DNA from: Sphingomonadaceae bacterium
Lineage (GTDB): Bacteria > Pseudomonadota > Alphaproteobacteria > Sphingomonadales > Sphingomonadaceae
Assembly: GCA_947473355.1 (NCBI GenBank)
Contig: CANJCQ010000010.1
Location: forward strand, 1-64,000
Reading direction: 5' to 3'
Length of the DNA stretch: 64,000 bases
Under the pieces are notes generated by a model, which was not told the origin of the DNA, did no database searches, and saw only the letters and a list, made by a program, of their open reading frames with translations. Position numbers and translations under genes: made by a program. This document shows positions 62,262 to 64,000 of this stretch, piece by piece. The first letter of the stretch is position 1. Every line of letters begins with the position of its first letter.

Positions 62262-62935
62262 TATTTCAAGCTTTCGCGCTTTGTCGCGAAGGCCTTGTCA
62301 AATCGCTCAATGCGTTACGACGTCGCCTGGCTGGGCAAAAATGCAATGCAACTTGGGCCTGGCATTTAGGGGCGTTCAAGGCTCGAAGCGAGCTTTGCAA
62401 TACGCTGTCATCATTTTATTCTTAGTGATGCATTTTGATCACACACCCATGAGACTTGGCTGCTTTGTGAAAGCGCGCTTGCTGATGGAACCGCTGCGAA
62501 CGAGTGGGTAGCAGCCTCAAGCTGCAGCAATTCAACCCAGCTCGGGCCAACGCCGATTGCTGCCTGCCCAAAGATGGCCAGAAGGTCATGCCTGGCATTC
62601 TCCTTCAATGAATCGCAAATGCCGCTTTCCTACACTTCCTCGCCGCTGCTATTCGCCACCCCGCTCTTTCAACCGTCAGACCACCCCCCAGCCAAGCCGC
62701 GCCCGCCAGCGCGGCTTTTCGTGCATCTGGGCCACGCGACTTTTGCCGAAACATTATGGCAACAGCGCCTTGGCCTAAACTTCGTAAAGTTCCATATTGT
62801 GGATTTGCGAATAATGTCAATAAATCATAATGATAGGATGATTACCTTGAGTCATTTCAAGACAATGCGGCATGCTGACTTGCGCATGGTCACTGACCTT
62901 TGGCTCAAAAGTCGCCGAAAAGGGAGCATTTCCGG
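62262..62935. other. Gap between the TonB receptor and hemH genes
   Basis: 674 bases without a protein gene I can support. It must hold the TonB receptor promoter on the minus strand, but no clear -35/-10 was found. It has a plus-strand terminator-like hairpin (62694-62720) and an AT-rich part at 62805-62850 with AATCAT and ATGATT inverted repeats (62824-62829 and 62839-62844). The hemH terminator lies at its right end. Confidence 0.6.
62694..62720 (+). terminator. Orphan plus-strand terminator-like hairpin
   Basis: AAGCCGCGC (62694-62702) and GCGCGGCTT (62709-62717) form a perfect 9-base-pair stem with loop CCGCCA, followed by TTTTC on the plus strand. No protein gene ends before it on that strand, so it may end a small RNA or a leader. 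Confidence 0.65.
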
Positions 62936-62958
62936 TCAGATCCAGCCGGAAAGCTCCC
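62918..62958 (-). terminator. hemH terminator spanning its stop codon
   Basis: On the minus strand GGGAGCTTTCCGG pairs with CCGGAAATGCTCCC (one bulged base) and is followed by TTTT. The 5' arm is the last hemH codons, and the TGA stop lies in the loop. The plus-strand arms are 62922-62935 and 62946-62958. Confidence 0.8.
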
Positions 62959-63949
62959 GCCTTACCAGTGTTTCCAGCATCGCCATTCCGGCCTCGCTGT
63001 CGTTCAGGCAATCGAGCACGGCAAAGTCCGCCCCTCCCGCTGCCATGAACTGCGCCTTGCCCCGGATCGCCAGCTCTTCGCGGGTCTCAAGGCAATCAGC
63101 GGAAAAGCCCGGCGTGGCGACGGCGAGGCGCCGGGTGCCTTGGGCAGCTTCGGCGGCAAGCGTTGCTTCGGTGAAAGGCTCGAGCCATTTGGCCCGGCCG
63201 AAGCGCGACTGGAAGCTGACTTCGATGCGCAGGTCCGGATAGTCCGCCGCCAGCGCCTCGCTGAGCAGCCGCGCGGTCTTCTGGCAATGGCAATGGTAGG
63301 GATCGCCAAGCTCAAGCGTGCGCAGCGGCATGCCGTGGAAGCTGAGCAGCAGCACTTCGGGCTGGAAGGGCAGCGCGGCCAGTTGCCGGGCAATGTCGGC
63401 CTTGAGAGCGGCGATGTGGCCGGGGTCGTCGTAATAGGGCGGCAGGGTGCGGATCGAAGGTTGCCAGCGCATGGCCGCCAGCGCCTCGCCCGCAGCATCG
63501 ATCGCCGTGGCCGTGGTCGCGCCCGAATACTGCGGATAGAGCGGGGCGATGAGAATGCGGTTGCAGCCGGCCTGTTTCATGGCCGCCAGCTCCGCGCCCA
63601 GCGCCGGATTGCCATAGCGCATGGCCCATCGGACGTGGACCATCTCGCCCAGCCTGGCCATGAGCGCGCGGGCCTGGGCGGCAGTGATCGCGGCGAGCGG
63701 CGAGCCATGGTCGGACCAGACCTGGGCATAGGCATGGGCCGATTTCTTAGGCCGGGTGTTGAGAATGATTCCGCGCAGGATCGGCTGCCACACCAACGGC
63801 GGCAGTTCGACGACGCGGCGGTCGGAGAGGAATTGTTTGAGGTAGCGGCGGACGGCCTTGGGGGTGGGCGCATCCGGGGTGCCGAGATTGACCAGCAGCA
63901 CGCCGATTGTGCTGGCCGGGATCTGCGGGTGGTCTGCGGGTCTGATCAT
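62936..63949 (-). CDS. hemH: Ferrochelatase
   Basis: 337 residues. GVLLVNLGTPDAP is the N-terminal signature, LLSFHGMP gives the metal-inserting His205, and TPGFSADCLET gives Glu288. All are typical of HemH, which inserts Fe2+ into protoporphyrin IX. The ATG overlaps the stop of the upstream partial gene (ATGA at 63946-63949). Several heme proteins (P450s) are encoded in this window, but hemH is a housekeeping gene. Confidence 0.96.
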   Translation of the reverse strand: MIRPADHPQIPASTIGVLLVNLGTPDAPTPKAVRRYLKQFLSDRRVVELPPLVWQPILRGIILNTRPKKSAHAYAQVWSDHGSPLAAITAAQARALMARLGEMVHVRWAMRYGNPALGAELAAMKQAGCNRILIAPLYPQYSGATTATAIDAAGEALAAMRWQPSIRTLPPYYDDPGHIAALKADIARQLAALPFQPEVLLLSFHGMPLRTLELGDPYHCHCQKTARLLSEALAADYPDLRIEVSFQSRFGRAKWLEPFTEATLAAEAAQGTRRLAVATPGFSADCLETREELAIRGKAQFMAAGGADFAVLDCLNDSEAGMAMLETLVRRELSGWI

Positions 63950-64000
63950 ATTTCCTCGGAGAGCAGCGGCAGCTTGCGGAAGCGCAGACCGGTTGCAGAA
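63946..64000 (-). CDS. C-terminal fragment of an upstream gene
   Basis: The last 17 residues (SATGLRFRKLPLLSEEI) and a TGA at 63948-63946 enter from the right edge. The ATG of hemH overlaps the stop (ATGA), so it is translationally coupled. RFRKLPL resembles the end of some IorB-like molybdenum hydroxylase large subunits, but so short a piece does not prove the family. Call: partial gene, family uncertain. Confidence 0.55.
   Translation of the reverse strand, partial: SATGLRFRKLPLLSEEI

Noticed and set aside
62574..63242. Plus-strand 222-residue frame opposite hemH
   Set aside because: It is antisense to hemH over much of its length, has low-complexity content and no ribosome binding site.
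1..64000. CRISPR array, rRNA or complete mobile element with transposase
   Set aside because: No regularly spaced direct repeats, no rRNA-like sequence and no transposase or integrase frame were seen.

Overview
The window looks like chromosomal DNA of a sphingomonad-type alphaproteobacterium (order Sphingomonadales), based on four things. RNase E has a long acidic insertion in its S1 domain and ends in the Trp-Trp tail that binds PNPase in Caulobacter. There is a MipZ-like ParA ATPase next to a bis-MGD oxidoreductase. Intergenic DNA holds several palindromic repeats. Most of the DNA is devoted to acyl-CoA, P450, flavoprotein and SDR catabolism. Composition is GC-rich and genes are tightly packed, with many ATGA, TGATG and TAATG junctions. 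The species cannot be fixed from the sequence alone.

Layout. 1-2123: the end of a restriction or defence locus on the minus strand, with an HNH endonuclease cut by the window edge, a 266-residue unknown protein, and only the C-terminus of an Eco57I-like DNA methyltransferase. 2203-6917: a five-gene minus-strand operon coding a three-subunit molybdenum hydroxylase, a MoaD/ThiS-like protein and a TauD-type dioxygenase. 7000-31481: a catabolic island with several SDRs, two P450s, two KstD-like flavoproteins, two pairs of heteromeric-type acyl-CoA dehydrogenases, a Rieske ferredoxin, an acyl-CoA ligase, a thioesterase, an enoyl-CoA hydratase, a VOC protein, a second TauD protein and an AraC regulator. 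31665-39196: a minus-strand unit of acyl-CoA ligase, MarR regulator, APH-type kinase, ACAD10/11-like dehydrogenase, SDR, quinone oxidoreductase and crotonase. Its content resembles the lva (4-hydroxyacid) pathway. 39259-46163: housekeeping genes for penicillin-binding protein 1A, an N-acetylmuramoyl-L-alanine amidase, and RNase E with a structured leader and a strong terminator. 46226-57540: mixed accessory enzymes and MipZ. 57618-62246: an alpha/beta-hydrolase-like protein and a TonB-dependent receptor. 62936-64000: ferrochelatase and the tail of an upstream gene.

How the genes may work together. The TonB receptor and the signal-peptide hydrolase could import and trim a hydrophobic or esterified compound. 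P450s, TauD enzymes and the Mo hydroxylase could oxidise it. SDRs and KstD-like enzymes could act on alicyclic ketones. Acyl-CoA ligases, ACAD pairs, hydratases and the thioesterase would then handle side-chain or ring-fragment CoA esters. A steroid- or terpenoid-like substrate fits the enzyme mix but is inference: no ring-cleaving dioxygenase is visible here. The least ordinary features are the lva-like kinase/dehydrogenase unit, two copies of a palindromic element that exactly fills the gap between stop codon and ribosome binding site inside operons, the MoaD-TauD extension of the Mo hydroxylase operon, and the hemH terminator built around the stop codon.
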